Source: Bifiguratus adelaidae (Eukaryota; Mucoromycota; Endogonomycetes; Endogonales). From it: 64,000 nucleotides of DNA. Made by a program: the position numbers and the translations under genes. Where the stretch lies: NCBI GenBank assembly GCA_002261195.1, contig MVBO01000029.1:67040-131039 (forward strand), in the 5' to 3' direction. Below, piece after piece: positions 34,006-49,874 of the stretch. The notes beneath the pieces are model-generated. The model was given only the letters and a program-made list of their open reading frames with translations. It had not been told where the DNA came from and made no database searches. How positions within the stretch are numbered: position 1 is the first letter of the stretch; each line of letters begins with the position of its first letter.

Positions 34006-34695
34006 TCACGCTATGTCATACATCAAATGTAGTAAAGGACGGATTCATGTAAGCTCAAACATCGGAGTCGGAATCGGAGTCGGGAGTCGGGAGTCGAATT
34101 CTGACTTTAAGACTCAACAAAGCCTCAAACCTTCATTATTCTAAAACATCAACGGCATCGGGTCTGCGCAACCGCAAATAGAGTTTTAACGACCCCAGCC
34201 ACGCAAGTGGCTAGAAAGATGATGTACAAGTAAACACATATTTGTTTACTTACTAGCACAACCACGTCTCAATCGATTCAGAAGTTCTTTTTGAGCCCAC
34301 AGCTTGGCTGATTTACTCTTCCGAGCCATGCTCACCTAGAGCCCTGAAACCAAACCCACCGTAAGCAGCTCGGGGAATGTTCAAGTCACGAATACCGAGA
34401 TTATCGCAAGTTTTTGCAAAGCTCCTGTAGACGAGTGACCTCTGTTTCAATTCATTATGTCTCATTTTACACGTTCAGAAACCCAAGCATAGAGCACATT
34501 GGGATTATAGACTGACGTGTAGGAAATGTGCGTCAATGTTTCGGGGTGATAGCGTAGCCACCCGATCATGGGACTCGCCGTCTGAAACTTGGTATCAACA
34601 GTGCGAAGCTCTATAAACACCGTTCCCATTGAATATTTCCTAGGTTTCTATCCTTTCGACCTCCCTTTCATTGTCGCCTTTTGTTGTTTGCTACC
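34006..34695. other. Intergenic stretch before the subtilisin gene
   Basis: A short imperfect tandem repeat of TCGGAG/TCGGGAG units lies at 34062-34096. The rest holds no recognised gene. Bases 34615-34695 are C/T-rich, as expected for a leader. Confidence 0.4.
34062..34096. repeat. Short tandem repeat, TCGGAG/TCGGGAG units
   Basis: About five imperfect copies of a 6-7 base unit lie between the decayed bZIP copy and the protease gene. Confidence 0.8.
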
Positions 34696-36008
34696 ATGAG
34701 GTTCGCCTTCTTCGCCGGTATTACCGCTCTGCTTTCGGCTTCTGTTGCGTACGGGGCTCCCGTAAACAATTCGGCGACGGTCAATAGTCCCTCAAGATAC
34801 ATTATCAAGTTGATGGACGGTGTCCATCTTTCGATGGGTGAGTGATCATGGTAAAGTCAACTTGTTGAGCTCATGGTTTGCTGTTGTAGTTCATGACCGG
34901 ATCATGTCGATCCACTCGCCGGTTCAGAAGCCTTCGGTCCACGAGCACATTGCTATTGGAGGCTCTTTTGCGGCATTGACTGCCACGCTGCATGACCATC
35001 ATGTTCAAACACTCGCTGATTTCGAGGAGATTGCATATGTTGAGCCCGATGCAATCCTGAGCATTGTAGACACACCTGCTATTCATCATGTCGCTCGATC
35101 TGCTAGTGGCACGGATGTTCAGTCTGATCCGCCATCCTGGGGTCTTGCCCGCATCGCTCATCGCTCGCTCGGCGATGTGGATACTGAAAATTACGTGTAC
35201 CCGTCCTCCTCGGGTGAAGGCATCGAAGCCTGGGTTATTGACACCGGTGTCGATGCTCAACATCCTGACTTCGAAGGAAGGGCCACCTCGGTGATTAGCT
35301 TTGTGGATGGTGCTCCCACTGCAGACGAGGTAAGGCTCTAGGATTGATACAGTGGCTCAGACGTTTAATTGCTGTTTTCTCGTCTAGAACGGCCACGGAA
35401 CTCATGTAGCCGGTACAATCGCTGGAACAACTTTTGGTGTAGCAAAGAAGGCGGCAATCCATGCTGTTAAGGTCCTCGACAAGGAGGGATCCGGATCAAC
35501 GTCGAGCGTGCTTCAAGGCATCGAGTACGTGGCCCAGCATGCCAAAAAAGGCAAGAGCGTTGCCAATATGTCTCTCGGTGGTTCGACGTCCAAAGCCCTT
35601 GATGATGCCGTGACTGCCGCGGTTGACGCCGGGGTACCCTTCTTTATTGCCGCGGGAAATGACGGCAAGAATGCCTGCAACACGTCCCCTGCACGAGCAC
35701 AAGGTGCCTTTGCCGTCGGTGCGTCGGACAAACACGACAAACTCGCGTATTTCTCGAATGTTGGCACTTGCGTATCTATTGTAGCACCTGGAGTGGACAT
35801 AACCAGCGCGTGGTTGAACGGCAACGAGAACACGATCTCCGGCACGAGCATGGCAACGCCTCACGCCGCTGGTGTGGGTGCGCTCATGCTGGCTAATGCT
35901 CCCTTGACCCCAGATCAACTCTATCAGCAAATGCAATCACTCGCTTCCGGTAGCTTATCGGGCAATCTCAAGCTTACGCCTAATAAGCTTCTGTTCAATG
36001 GCGTTTAA
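34696..36008 (+). CDS. Secreted subtilisin-like serine protease (proteinase K type)
   Basis: Three exons (introns near 34839-34889 and 35331-35387) encode about 400 residues. A signal peptide (MRFAFFAGITALLSASVAYG), an inhibitor I9-type propeptide (RYIIKLMDGVH...AYVEPDAILS) and the S8 catalytic domain are visible. The triad lies in AWVIDTGVDAQHPDF (Asp), NGHGTHVAGTIAG (His) and SGTSMATPHAAGV (Ser), with the oxyanion Asn in FFIAAGNDG. The size and layout match fungal extracellular proteinase K-like enzymes used for protein digestion. The propeptide is expected to be cleaved before the WGLARI segment that opens the mature enzyme. Confidence 0.95.
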
Positions 36009-36371
36009 CAAGCCAAAGGACAAATTCAGCGCGTATGACAAAAGTCGCCATCGAATCAAACTTTGCCTTATGGGGTAATATGACGTACGGTAATAGGCAA
36101 TATATGTACGAGTTATCCAACCCATTGTTTATTTGCCGTCATCGAATAAATATCTGCGCTGAAAACCGTTTCTGTCACCTTCCATAGATACGGGTCATAG
36201 AATGCTGCGTAATTTCTTTCGATAACTGTGGACCTTCGCGTGTCGTCATGTATTGATGGTTTACCACTCCTTGCTCTTGTATGAACCCTTCGCCGCACCC
36301 TCACAATCGCTAAACTTTATCGTTACATTGCTTTTGAGGGGGTGTATTTGACTCTGCCGCCGTAGAGTTCA
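36009..36371. other. Intergenic stretch before the kinase gene
   Basis: No gene or clear site is seen in these 363 bases. Confidence 0.3.
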
Positions 36372-38491
36372 ATGGAGCATGTAGATAACACGGAACAGGC
36401 TGTGCAGATGGTCTATGAAGAGACCAAGTCGAAGAAGCAGATGCCTCACTACCCTGGACTGGAAAACTATAAGCTATTGCAAAAGATTGGAGAGTAGGTG
36501 GCGATGGAGAGAGTCCGCAACCTGTTACTAACCTTGAGTTGCATAGTGGCGCATTTTCCAATGTCTATCGCGCGATTGACTTAAGAAACTTTGAAAAAGT
36601 GGCCATCAAAGTCGTAAGGAAGTACGACTCGTCTATCGAAAATGAAGAAAGGCGGAAACATTTGCATCCAGATGTCGTCAAGAAGGAGGAAGGCAGGGGA
36701 GCCAAGGTAAGTCACGCGAGTGGGCGAGCTTCCGATACATATTGACGGCCATCGCAGCGTTCAAGTATCCTAAAGGAGGTCCGAATCATGCGTTCCATCA
36801 ATCATCGTTCCATCATTCAACTGATTGAATTTTTGGAATCCAAAGATTTCTATTATCTTGTCTTGGAGCTTATGGACGGTGGCGAATTATTTCATCAAAT
36901 CGTCAAATTGACCTACTTTTCGGAGGAACTTAGTCGTCACGTCATCGTTCAAGTGGCTAACGCTATCCATTATATGCACAAGGAAAAGGGCGTGGCGCAT
37001 CGAGATATCAAACCAGAAAACCTGCTCTTCTCCAAGATACCCTACGTACCTTCAAAGGAACCGAGAAGAAATCTCCAACCGCAACATCCGGACGACCCTC
37101 CGAAAGTCGACGAAGGGGAATTTATACCAGGAGTCGGTGGAGGCTGTATTGGGCGGATAAAGTTGGCTGACTTTGGCTTGTCCAAGGTGATATGGGACAA
37201 TCACACGCTCACGCCATGCGGCACAGTCGGTTACACGGCACCAGAGGTCGTGAAGGATCAACAATATTCCAAAGCTGTCGACATGTGGGCGCTCGGATGT
37301 GTGCTTTACACCATTCTATGCGGCTTTCCACCATTCTACGATTCGAATTTGGAGGCTTTGACCAAGAAGGTTGCTCGCGGACAGTACACGTTTCTCAGCC
37401 CGTGGTGGGATTGCATAAGCTTAGGTGCTAAAGATCTCATCAGTCGCTTGCTGTGTGTGGATCCCAGCGAACGATTGTCCATCGATGAGTTTCTCGAACA
37501 TCCTTGGGTTCTGGGAAAGGTAGGATCGGTGCGCTTATACCGCTCGTTTGTGCTTACAGGCTAACTCGTTCAGACCATGCCCATCGCATCTATCAATCCC
37601 AAAATATTACCTCCCGAGTATCTTGCGTACCACAAGGCTTTCCATCCCTACCAGGCCCGCGTGTCTCGTCATCACCGTCGCTTCAAGAGGGACCAGGCAC
37701 CTCACCCCTCGCAACCAGTCCATCAAGAACGCGAGATCGGAGCACCATCAGCCGTACAACTTCAGCCTTCCATACGTATCTATGACAATGATGAAGATAC
37801 AATCATGGCTTCACCCAAGAACAATTACGACGCCTCCAGTGCAATGTCCTTGTCTGACCCATCGAACGATACATTACTGACGTTGACAAACTACAATATG
37901 ACGAGTCCGACAATCCCTGGAACGGAAGGAACGCCTAAACGCGGGGATGTGTTCACTCCTGGTGTCGGTATCATGAAGGAAATGTTTGATGTCACTTACG
38001 CGGTACACCGTGACGAGGAGGAACGAAGGCAGCACAAGGAGATGGGTGCATGGAATGCCATGATACATCTCGATGTAGGAGGCGTGACGCATCGAGACAT
38101 GTTGAAGAGGGTAGCCATGAATAACGCAAGAAATGATCATTCCGACGGCAAATTTGAAGGCTCCTTCTCGCCTGGTAGCGGCACGCAATACGGCACCGCC
38201 TATGACGCGGATCACCACAAGGATCAATTACGACTCGCACGTGAGTTGAAGGAAGCTACACGAGATGAGACGGTTCCGACAGCAGAAGCAAACATACCTA
38301 CAGCTGAACCCACCGAGAAAAAGCCGAATCGAGCATCTCAATACAATCAAATTGGCGCGCTTCCCCCCGCCGGTATCACCAAACCACCCTCACCAAAGAG
38401 CAAGAGTCAATCTGCTTCCAGATATGGATTTGATTTGAATCTCAGAAATGCCACGCTTCTGACCAGACGCTTTGGACGAGGCAAAAAATAG
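36372..38491 (+). CDS. Ser/Thr protein kinase, SRK1/RCK2 (MAPKAP-like) type
   Basis: Four exons (36372-36493, 36547-36706, 36758-37519, 37574-38491) encode 653 residues. The kinase domain (about residues 35-345) starts YKLLQKIGDGAFSNVYRA and has VAIKVV (ATP-site Lys), the HRDIKPENLLF catalytic loop, DFGLSK, the GTVGYTAPEVV activation segment and DMWALGCVLY. The YPGLENYKLL lead-in and the roughly 40-residue insert between HRD and DFG are like fungal Srk1/Rck2 kinases, which are activated by the Hog1/Sty1 stress MAPK. The 300-residue tail is Ser/Pro-rich and likely carries regulatory phosphosites, but the MAPK docking motif was not firmly located. Confidence 0.88.
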
Positions 38492-38812
38492 CGCTTGTAT
38501 CTGTAGATAGACTTGTATCTAACTTCTGTTGAATGTTAAAATAGACTGCAAATATGACATTGCTGATACATTTCTCGTCGTCGCGTCTTCCTGGCGCTAT
38601 CTTCGCTCCGGAATTGTGATTGCGGATGCACAAGAGATGAAAAATTGTGTGTACCGGAATTCTATCCCCTATGCCATCCAGAGCTCGGATCAGGCAAGGG
38701 CAAGCAACCGCACCTCCAAATCCGGCATTTGTAAAATGATGACGTCACGATTTCACGAATTCCATGGTGTTCAAGTGTGCGCTGAGCCGACCAGGTTCTC
38801 TGCACTGACCCA
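38492..38812. other. Intergenic stretch before the nucleoporin gene
   Basis: No gene is recognised. The stretch would hold the kinase 3' region and the nucleoporin promoter. Confidence 0.3.
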
Positions 38813-41800
38813 ATGGCATCGGTCGACGCACCAGCAGCGTCGTCTAGTGGTGATCCCACGGGTTGCGGAGCTTCCGCAATGTCAGGAGGGGCCGCAACGA
38901 TTAATACCAATCTCGTCGCGAGCTTCCTAGGTCTAGGTATTGAAACTATCCAAGGTGTCTTGAAGCAAGTCTATGCTGCCGAGTCAGACGCGGCATCACC
39001 TCCTGCTGGGTTCACACCGGTATCTGACCTAGTGCGGAATATATTAGTGAAGGTTGAAGAGCGTGCACAGCAACAGGAGGCGGTCACCTCCACATCACCA
39101 CCATCGTCGAATGATAATTCTACTCGGCTGAAGCGCGATCTGCAAGAGTTGAAGAGTCGATCGAAGCTGGAAAAGGTCGATTATGGTGGGTTGAGCAGCA
39201 CCATTGTTATTTGCTGTCCGCTAACTCGCTTTGTTCATATCATCCAGAGAACCGCATCCATTCTCTCAACCGACGGGTACAGACTCTAGAATCGGAAGTT
39301 GCAGCCGCCAAAGAGAGCGAAGCCAAGACGCGCGAAGAGTTGGCTCGATTTAGTGAGTTGACTGCTATTGAAATAAAAGTTTGCTCAAACCCGTATTAGA
39401 CACGGAAAGGAAGCAGTACTTTGACCGAATCGAAGCTTTGACTAGCGAAAAGGAGCAAATTGTCTCGACCGTATCAAGTTATCAAAAGCAACTTGAAGAA
39501 TTGCAAAGCAGTGGGAAAGACAATCTAGCCGTGGTATCCCGAAAGATTGAGCAGATCGAAGCCTTTGAAGGTAAGCTGAGTCGGCCGGATGATTACAGAT
39601 TTCTAACGTTCTATACTTTCTGATAGAGGAAAACACTTCGCTTCGAAATAAAATCAAGGAGCTGCGAGCGACGACTTACGCGTTGGAGTCTCAGGCCCAA
39701 GAAGCAAAGGACACCCAGCAAGCATCACAGGTGAGATGACCTTCTTGCAAAGCAAGCAGTGCGACATTCGCTCACATACATTTCGGTTTAGTCTCGCCTC
39801 CTAACAATCTCCAAGGAGCTAGAGCTTACAAAGTCGCATGTTACGTGGTTAGAGGGCCAGCTGAGCACGCGAGCGGCCGAATTCCATGCCTACAGAGAGT
39901 CCAAGGTAAATACATCTAGCCAATGGTCGAGACTTGAACTGCCACTAATACTATTGAAGGCCGATGAAATTGCCCACCTCCAACAAACGCTAAACACCCT
40001 GAAATCCGAAGCCAGCACAAACTCAGTCTCCCTCGATACACTGAAACGAAAGCATTCCGAACAGACCTTGTCCTACGAGACCGCGCTGGAGGACATCAAG
40101 GACCTGAAGCAAAAGGTTATCGAGCAAGAAGAAACATTCAAAGCGGAGATCAGCACCCAGACCAGGCTTGTGTCTTTGTTGGAGACTAGCAATCGCGTGG
40201 CCGACCGACGCGTGGATTCCTTGGAAAAGCGCTATGAGGAACTAGAACAAGAGAAATTGCAGCAAGAGCAGTCCTTCAAGGGTCAATTGGAGCGACTCGC
40301 TGCTGAAAAAGAGCAGCTCAAGCATGATCTGAACGCGGCAGAAGCCAAAATGCAGTCACTGAAGGAGAGCGTTCTGTCGAATGGTATCAATGGCCACACA
40401 ATCCACAACGATCTCGCATCAACCCAGAACGAGACTTCCACTTTTGATCTCAGTCCTAGTGCTAAGCTAGCGACCCGATATCGTAAGAAGGGCCGTACCC
40501 TCACGGATGTTGTAAGTCTAATGGCATCGCAGCACCAATTTTGCGGCTACTGATGCTTATCGCAGTATGAAGAAAATGTGCAATTGCGACAAGAGTTGAC
40601 CAAAAAGGAAATGGAAGTAGAGCAACTGTCCGAGACTCTTCAATCTGTGGCCCAGGAGATAGAAGAGAAAGCGCCGGTATTGCAAGAGCAGAGGGAAGAG
40701 TATGAAAGAGTGCTCTTGGAGAGTGAGGAATTGTCCAGAAGTCTTGAAACTCTGGCCCAGGAAAAGGACGAGATGCAACAGCGATTTATAGTTTGTCGCT
40801 TGGACGTCCAGCACTACAAGGGACGCTCTCAAGAGCTTGAGCAACAATGCAGCGATCTTTCCAAGCAAGTTCAAGCACTTCTACGAGAAATCGAGCCGTC
40901 CCGAGATGTAATGGATGATGAAGTCGACGAAGGTGAAAGCGAAGCGCAGCGATTCATCTCGCAAAATATGGTCACGTTCAAGGACATTGCGGACCTTCAA
41001 ACACAGAATCAGAAGCTTCTAAATTTGACACGCGAATTGACAGCCAGAATGGAGCAAGAGGAACAGCAGCGGAAATCCAGCATAGGCGATGACCCTCAAA
41101 AGGCTATCAACGACAGCTTTACCGTTATTGAAAGACTTCGAGAAGAAATAAGCATATGGCGGACCAGGTAAGCCGGATCAGGCTCGCACAGCCAGCGTCA
41201 TGTTTACTGACTCATTGCATTGTTGCAGAGTGGAGAGTCTCACAAGTGAGCGCGACATGTTGCAGGGTCTTCTCTCAGAATCACGAGGGGGCGGAAATGG
41301 CCGAACTTTCGCCGTTAGCGATTCTGTGGATGCATTGCATGCACGAACGGATGCTCAGCATTTCCAAACTCTTTACCAAGAGCTTCAACAACAATTTGAC
41401 GACTTCAGACACGAAGTGATGGCCAACGATAAGATACTACAACAACAGTTGGAGGAGCAGCGTTCATTAGCCTCCCAATATCGTATCGACGGTGTCAAAG
41501 CTTCATCACAACTGGATCTGTGGCGAGAGAAGCACCAATTAGCCAAGCAGTCTAGCGAAATCCTTCAGAAAGACATAGAGGAGCTTCGGAAACAGAACAA
41601 TAGATTGCAAGATTCGATGCGAAACCAAGATCAAGCTAACCAAGCCCTACTCAATCAACTTTTGGAAATCCGCAGCGATGACAACATGCACAAGGAGGAA
41701 GCCAGTAGCCTAAGAAGCAAGAACGTCTATCTCGAAAACCTACAACAGCGTCTCCTCAAACAGATAGAGGATCTGGTGAACGAGAAGAATCAATTGAATA

Positions 41801-44800
41801 AGCTTCTACAAAATATTCAGCTTATGCGAGATACCCTGGAAGAAGGGGAGAGAGAAAAACAGCAAGAGCTCAAAAAGGCTAAACACTCTCTGGAAGAGCA
41901 ACTGCAACAGACACAGGCCCGCTTGCATGCAGAAGCAGACGAATACAAATCGCTACTTTTGCGAAGAGAAAGCGAGACCAGAGAGCGAACAATCAAAATC
42001 GAGCGCCTCACAAGACAACTGCAAGAAGCCAGAGAGTCTCTTGCAGCCATTGAAGCCAAGCAAGAAGAGCAGCAAAAGCGCGAAGCTTCGCTTGCGAGGG
42101 ATTTGGAGGAGGCAAACAGCCAACTGGCCATCTATACAAGCACCAGCACGTCAGACGCATCCCAAGCTGTTATTCACCAGCTACGAGCCGAGATTGCCGA
42201 TTTGAAAGAACAGCTAGAAGGTGCGGCCAAGGAATCGCGAGATTGGCAGAGTCGGATTGAGGAGTACAAATCCATCAGTTCAGCTAGTGAGGAAGCATTG
42301 TCAGATCTCAACGAAACGTATTCGGAATATCGTCGCACGAACGAAGCCAAATTGGCTGCCTCCGAAGAAAAGGTCCGACAGCTGTCCGAGTTAAATACCC
42401 AACTTAATGAGCAACTCAATAACACGCTCAGTGATATTTCAAAAACAGAGGAGCTTCTAGAGGCCGAACGTCAAGCCAGAAGCAAGAGCGACATGGTGCG
42501 TGAAGAGCTTGAAAGAGAGCTGAACGAATTACGTGCAAATATCGACAGCGAGCAAGCTAGTTTAAGAGAGGAAATGACGCGACACATCAATTCCGCCGAG
42601 GAAGCACATGAAAGTTACCAAAAGGAGCTTCTCGCTCATGCTCGAGACATTGAACAATTGGAACACGTTCGCGATCAGCTGCGAACGTTGCAATCGCAAC
42701 TCAGCGAATACCAAAAGATTGCCTCCTCAGCACAAACAGAGATGGAGCGTGCCACTCAGTCACAGAAACAGAAGGAATCGGAGCTGAGCAGTGAACTGGA
42801 TTCTCTGCGACAGACCTGTAGTGAGCTGAGATCTCAAAACGATCTGTTGCTATCCCACGTTGAAGCCTTCAAGGAGAGCGTTACATCAAGATTCTCTCAG
42901 GGCGAGAATGAAGAAGCTAACGAGAATTCGCCTCGTCAAGGGCCGGAAAGAGTTGTTGATGAACTGCGAGAAGTCATCCGGTGGATTCGACGGGAGAAAG
43001 ATGCGTTGGGCCTCCAGAACGATGTCTTGTCGGAGGAGAATCGTCGTCTTAAGCAGCAAGTTGATATACTCAACTCGTCTTTGGAGCAAACCAAATCTCA
43101 ACTCCGCGAGCAGCGAGGGGGTGGACACAAAACAGCCGTTTCATCCGATCATGCTGACTTGTTGGAAAAAGTCAACCAAATCAACATACTGCGTGAGAGC
43201 AACATAACACTGAGAAGTCAGAATGAACAGTATCAGAAGAAGCTGGACGATTTGCAAGGTCGCTTGACTACGGCTGAGACTGGATTGGAACCTTTGCAGC
43301 GTATGTCTCTTGTTTTGCGAAAGTCTATACTCGAACTTACTATATCACTGCAGGAGATCTACTCAATTATAAGGCAGAGTTGGAAGTTCGCGCCAGCGAA
43401 GTGGAGACTTTAAAGGAAGACAATATGCGCTGGAAATCCCGAGCACAGCAGATTCTATCCCGCTACGAGGTTGGTTAAATTGAGCATCCCTTGAACGCCC
43501 ACAGCTAATTCCTACCGTGCAGCGAATCGATCCTCAAGAGCTGGAAAACCTGAAGATGGAAGTTCAAAGTCATAAGGACTCGGTAGAGGCACTCACAGTA
43601 GAGCGAGACAATCTGCTGAAGGAAAAAGAGGAGCTGACAACGCAGTATAACACACTGGACGAGCGGCATAAGAAGGTATGTGGGGCTCCAGCTTCAGGAC
43701 CGGACTCATCTGTGGTCCGTCTCAGGTTGGGAAAATTGCCATGCATTGGCGACAGAAATACGAGCGTGAAACTGCAGATTTGAAGGCGAAGATTGCGGAG
43801 TATGAAAAACAAATCAATGAGATGAAGGAAACCATAACTGCATCGGACAGTAGTAAAGGCGAATCAGCTGCTAGCCTGGTATGTTGTTGACTTCATTTCA
43901 GTGCCCGACACGCTTATGCAGTAAAATGCAGAAGAAGGCTGAAGAGGAGATCGCGAGCCTTAAGAAAGCGCTAGAGGATCAACAGCATGCTTCGACGCAA
44001 AACGAGGAGTCGACTGCAAAAATCGCTGAATTAGAGGTTGCGCTACAAAATGAAAAAGCCAGATACCAAAAGCTTCACCAGAATGCCATCAACATTAACA
44101 ATCAGAGGGTCAGTAAGATGTAGCTACCTTCGACTTTGATTTACTCACATCTTGATTTGTTTGTAGAAAACCTTAATGGCCAGAAACGAAGCCCTCGAAA
44201 AAGACAAGGCTTCGGCGGTTGAAGCTCAATTACAGGAAAAACTCAAGGAAATGGATGAACTCCGCGAGAAGAAAGTTGCGGAGGCGCGCTCTGAGACAGA
44301 GAAACTCTTTGCGGCTCGATTATCACTCAGCAGCGGAAAGCTTGCAAAACTTGAAGCTCGTAATAAGGAACTAGAAGCCACGGTCAAGCAACTCCAAGAC
44401 AGGATCGCTTCGTTGGAACAAGAGAACAAGAGCCTGCGTGATCAACTCTCAACGCTCAAGAACGACAGTGTCAGTGCGGCCGATAGAGGCCAGGATCCGT
44501 CTACATTTCCTGCTGGAGTTGCTGAACATGGCTCCAACATCTCAGAGGCTGTAGACGAACAGGGCGTCATTGCTCAGGATGGTCAGGCCCCCATGGATAC
44601 CTCGGAAGAACAAGCGCAAGGGATCTCTTCAGATACGGCGTTTGAAAATTATCAGCTCGGCGATGCGACAAGCAACGTCCAAGCAAATGTCCAGACTGTT
44701 AGCAATGAGCCTCATGAGACCATCCCACCTAATGAAGATCTTGATAATCCTCCGAGTAAGGATTCCAATGACCGATCTAATATGTCTCAAGGCTCGGATA

Positions 44801-45376
44801 TATCAGGTGCCGAGGTACAAATTGAAGGAGTTGTTCAGCAAGGTTCTCAGGAGCGAAAGGCTACAGCAAATACATCATCCATCGATGATTCCGAGCTGAC
44901 GCAACCTGCAGAGGCCAATGTCGAAGATAATTTCAACATTGACTCACCAGCCATACAGCAAGACATTGATCTCGGACCTGGAAATGAAGAGACATCTGCA
45001 AACTCGCCCCAGGTCAACCTACCAGAGGCACTGCCCTCTGATGGTAACGCCAACAAGACAGAAGAACCGGCTGGTGAAACAGTTGAAACCCTGGAAGTTG
45101 ATAGATCACTTACCGAAGATCGCAATGCGGGAGACAAGCAGCCTAGTGCGAATGCCGATGAGATAGAGACGGCTGTCTCATCTAACAAGCGCTCTTTGCA
45201 GGAGGCACAAGGAAGCGTCGATTCCGCTGACTCGATGAAAGAAATCAAGCGAGCTCGCTCAGAGGAACTCACGGAGGGCATAGAGGGAGACAAGGGGTAA
45301 GTGGATCTCTTAGGTATGTTAAGGAGTCTGACATCCGTCGATTAGCATTAGCGAGGAGACCGCAGTAAAAGAATAA
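38813..45376 (+). CDS. MLP1: Nuclear-basket nucleoporin, TPR/MLP1 family
   Basis: About fourteen exons encode some 1,900-1,950 residues, the size of Mlp1/Mlp2/TPR. Most of the protein is coiled coil (Glu, Gln, Lys and Leu heptads), including a 700-residue open exon at 41229-43300. The block WKSRAQQILSRYE, spliced to RIDPQELENL near 43523, is the family signature. The last 300 residues are acidic, Ser/Asn-rich and uncoiled, as in TPR. These proteins form filaments at the nuclear face of the pore and act in mRNA export quality control and spindle checkpoint tethering. The final GTAAGT intron near 45299 replaces an apparent TAA and adds ISEETAVKE before the stop at 45376. Confidence 0.92.
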
Positions 45377-45566
45377 TCGCGCATGGTTTCCTATGCCGGA
45401 CGCCCAATCATATACCACTCATGTCATTTGTATCATGATGCCCTGTTCAATAGCGCCCCACTTGTAGATATTACTGTACATTATTTTAAAGAGCATTCTA
45501 GTGCGGGTTTGCTCCTGTTCGAGCGCAATCCATGGATTGCTGGTAAAATGGAATGTTCAAATTCCC

Positions 45567-48425
<2,859 letters not shown>

Positions 48426-48655
48426 CCCTTTTCAAAGTGACAGCCAGTCAAATTGGCTTCAATTGGAAAGTCTACGCAGAAGAAAGCTAGCTTAAATGTT
48501 GACTTTGGCTCAGGCTGGCTTGGGAGAGCATTGAAGAAGTGGCCATAACTTATATATTACAATCGCAAACGTATATAGACTCCTTGTGATTCAACACTGT
48601 TCGAATGCATTACGTTTAAAATGAGTTGATCCGAACGGCGACTTGGGAGTTTCCA

Positions 48656-49378
48656 TTAGGCGAGGGCCTGTGTGGCACCTGCATCCGGTTCACCTTCGTG
48701 CTTGTCATGGTGCTTTGAATGGAACCAACTCTTGTGATGAGAGTGTTGCGGCGTGCCACCGGGTGAAGCAGCAGGCGATGGTTCACCAGACGAGGCAACA
48801 TCCTTATCGAAATGCTTGGTGCTGAACCAGTGACGATGTTGGTGTGGTTTGGGCGTACCTCTGGGAGAGGCGTTTGGAGACGGCTCGCCAGAGGACGTGT
48901 AGGTTGGAAATTCCGTATTGAATCGATACGATTGATTAGGACTCATCGGGTCCGTATAACCTATAGAGCGTTTACCTTCTTGACCATAGAAAAGACTGCT
49001 AGGATCCCGTGACTTGAGAGATCCGGTACAAAATGGATCATGACACCATTTGCCATCGTGAGTATGGGGCGTGACGACGCTGTTGACCGGGCGTTGAACG
49101 AAATGGATCTTGACGTTACGATCCGCATCGGGCTTGCCTAATGGGTCCACTTCAAAAGGAGATTGTGGTCGCTGATTGGGACTGAGTGGGTCCATGTATA
49201 CACCGGCTCGGTCCGGCACGTTCGTCGTTCGGAAAGGATCTTGCTCATAGGATGGAGAATCGATGCGAGCAAGCTTGGAGGCCAGCTTGTGAGCGAAATT
49301 GGGCGTTCCCGGAGCTGGAGACGCCGTCGAGTCGACCGAAACTGCCGAAGCATTATCCGTATTCGCAGCGTTAGACAT
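48656..49378 (-). CDS. Hypothetical protein with duplicated SSGEPSP module
   Basis: A single exon encodes 240 residues with no domain I recognise. The C-terminal third holds two copies of a module of about 35 residues. Each starts SSGEPSPxASPxGTPxxH and runs into a His/Trp/Phe-rich part (HRHWFSTKHFDK and HKSWFHSKHHDK). Two other short motifs are repeated, MDPLSPNQ and TDPMSPNQ. It looks like a disordered, Ser/Pro-phosphorylated fungal protein, probably cytoplasmic since no signal peptide or membrane segment is seen. ATG at 49378 is preferred over an upstream in-frame one at 49447 because the longer form has no conserved feature. Confidence 0.7.
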   Translation of the reverse strand: MSNAANTDNASAVSVDSTASPAPGTPNFAHKLASKLARIDSPSYEQDPFRTTNVPDRAGVYMDPLSPNQRPQSPFEVDPLGKPDADRNVKIHFVQRPVNSVVTPHTHDGKWCHDPFCTGSLKSRDPSSLFYGQEGKRSIGYTDPMSPNQSYRFNTEFPTYTSSGEPSPNASPRGTPKPHQHRHWFSTKHFDKDVASSGEPSPAASPGGTPQHSHHKSWFHSKHHDKHEGEPDAGATQALA

Positions 49379-49874
49379 TGTGAGACCAAAGAAGCCGTCG
49401 ATGTTTCTCGCTTTATAACCCCCCGCCAAAACCGACGTCAAAAACAATGCGCAAAAACGCAGTCACGTGGACACATTTCACACCCTTTACGACACACATT
49501 GCCGATCATGTTGCAATTATGATGAATAATATCCAGTGGAGCAGCTTGGACGACGAATGCAGCCACGACGTTAGATTGCGTTCTTTGGCATGTCATCCTT
49601 GACCCCACAGCTCACAATACTGGTCTTCGATTTGGCCAACGCCAGGAAAGGTACGTGTGTGATAGCTTTGCTCAAAGATGGAAGGCTTTTGGAAAAACTA
49701 GTCGTTCACCTGTAATCCGTACAGTCGAACCCGAGAGGACTGATACCCCTTTTTTTCGCAAGCACGTGAAATGTATGGATCATTGTATACATTGTGACTT
49801 CCTCAAGTATCTACAGACGTGATTATATCGTTGAACCAAATTTCTACATCTCGCTGCAAAGGCCATCTAGATAC
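49379..49874. other. Intergenic stretch, 0.5 kb
   Basis: No coding region with recognisable motifs is seen. A possible very short open frame near 49590-49660 was not convincing. Confidence 0.3.

Noticed and set aside
41817-42131. Minus-strand Ser/Cys-rich frames over the nucleoporin gene
   Set aside because: Antisense of coiled-coil codons (CAA, GAG and AAG), a common artefact.
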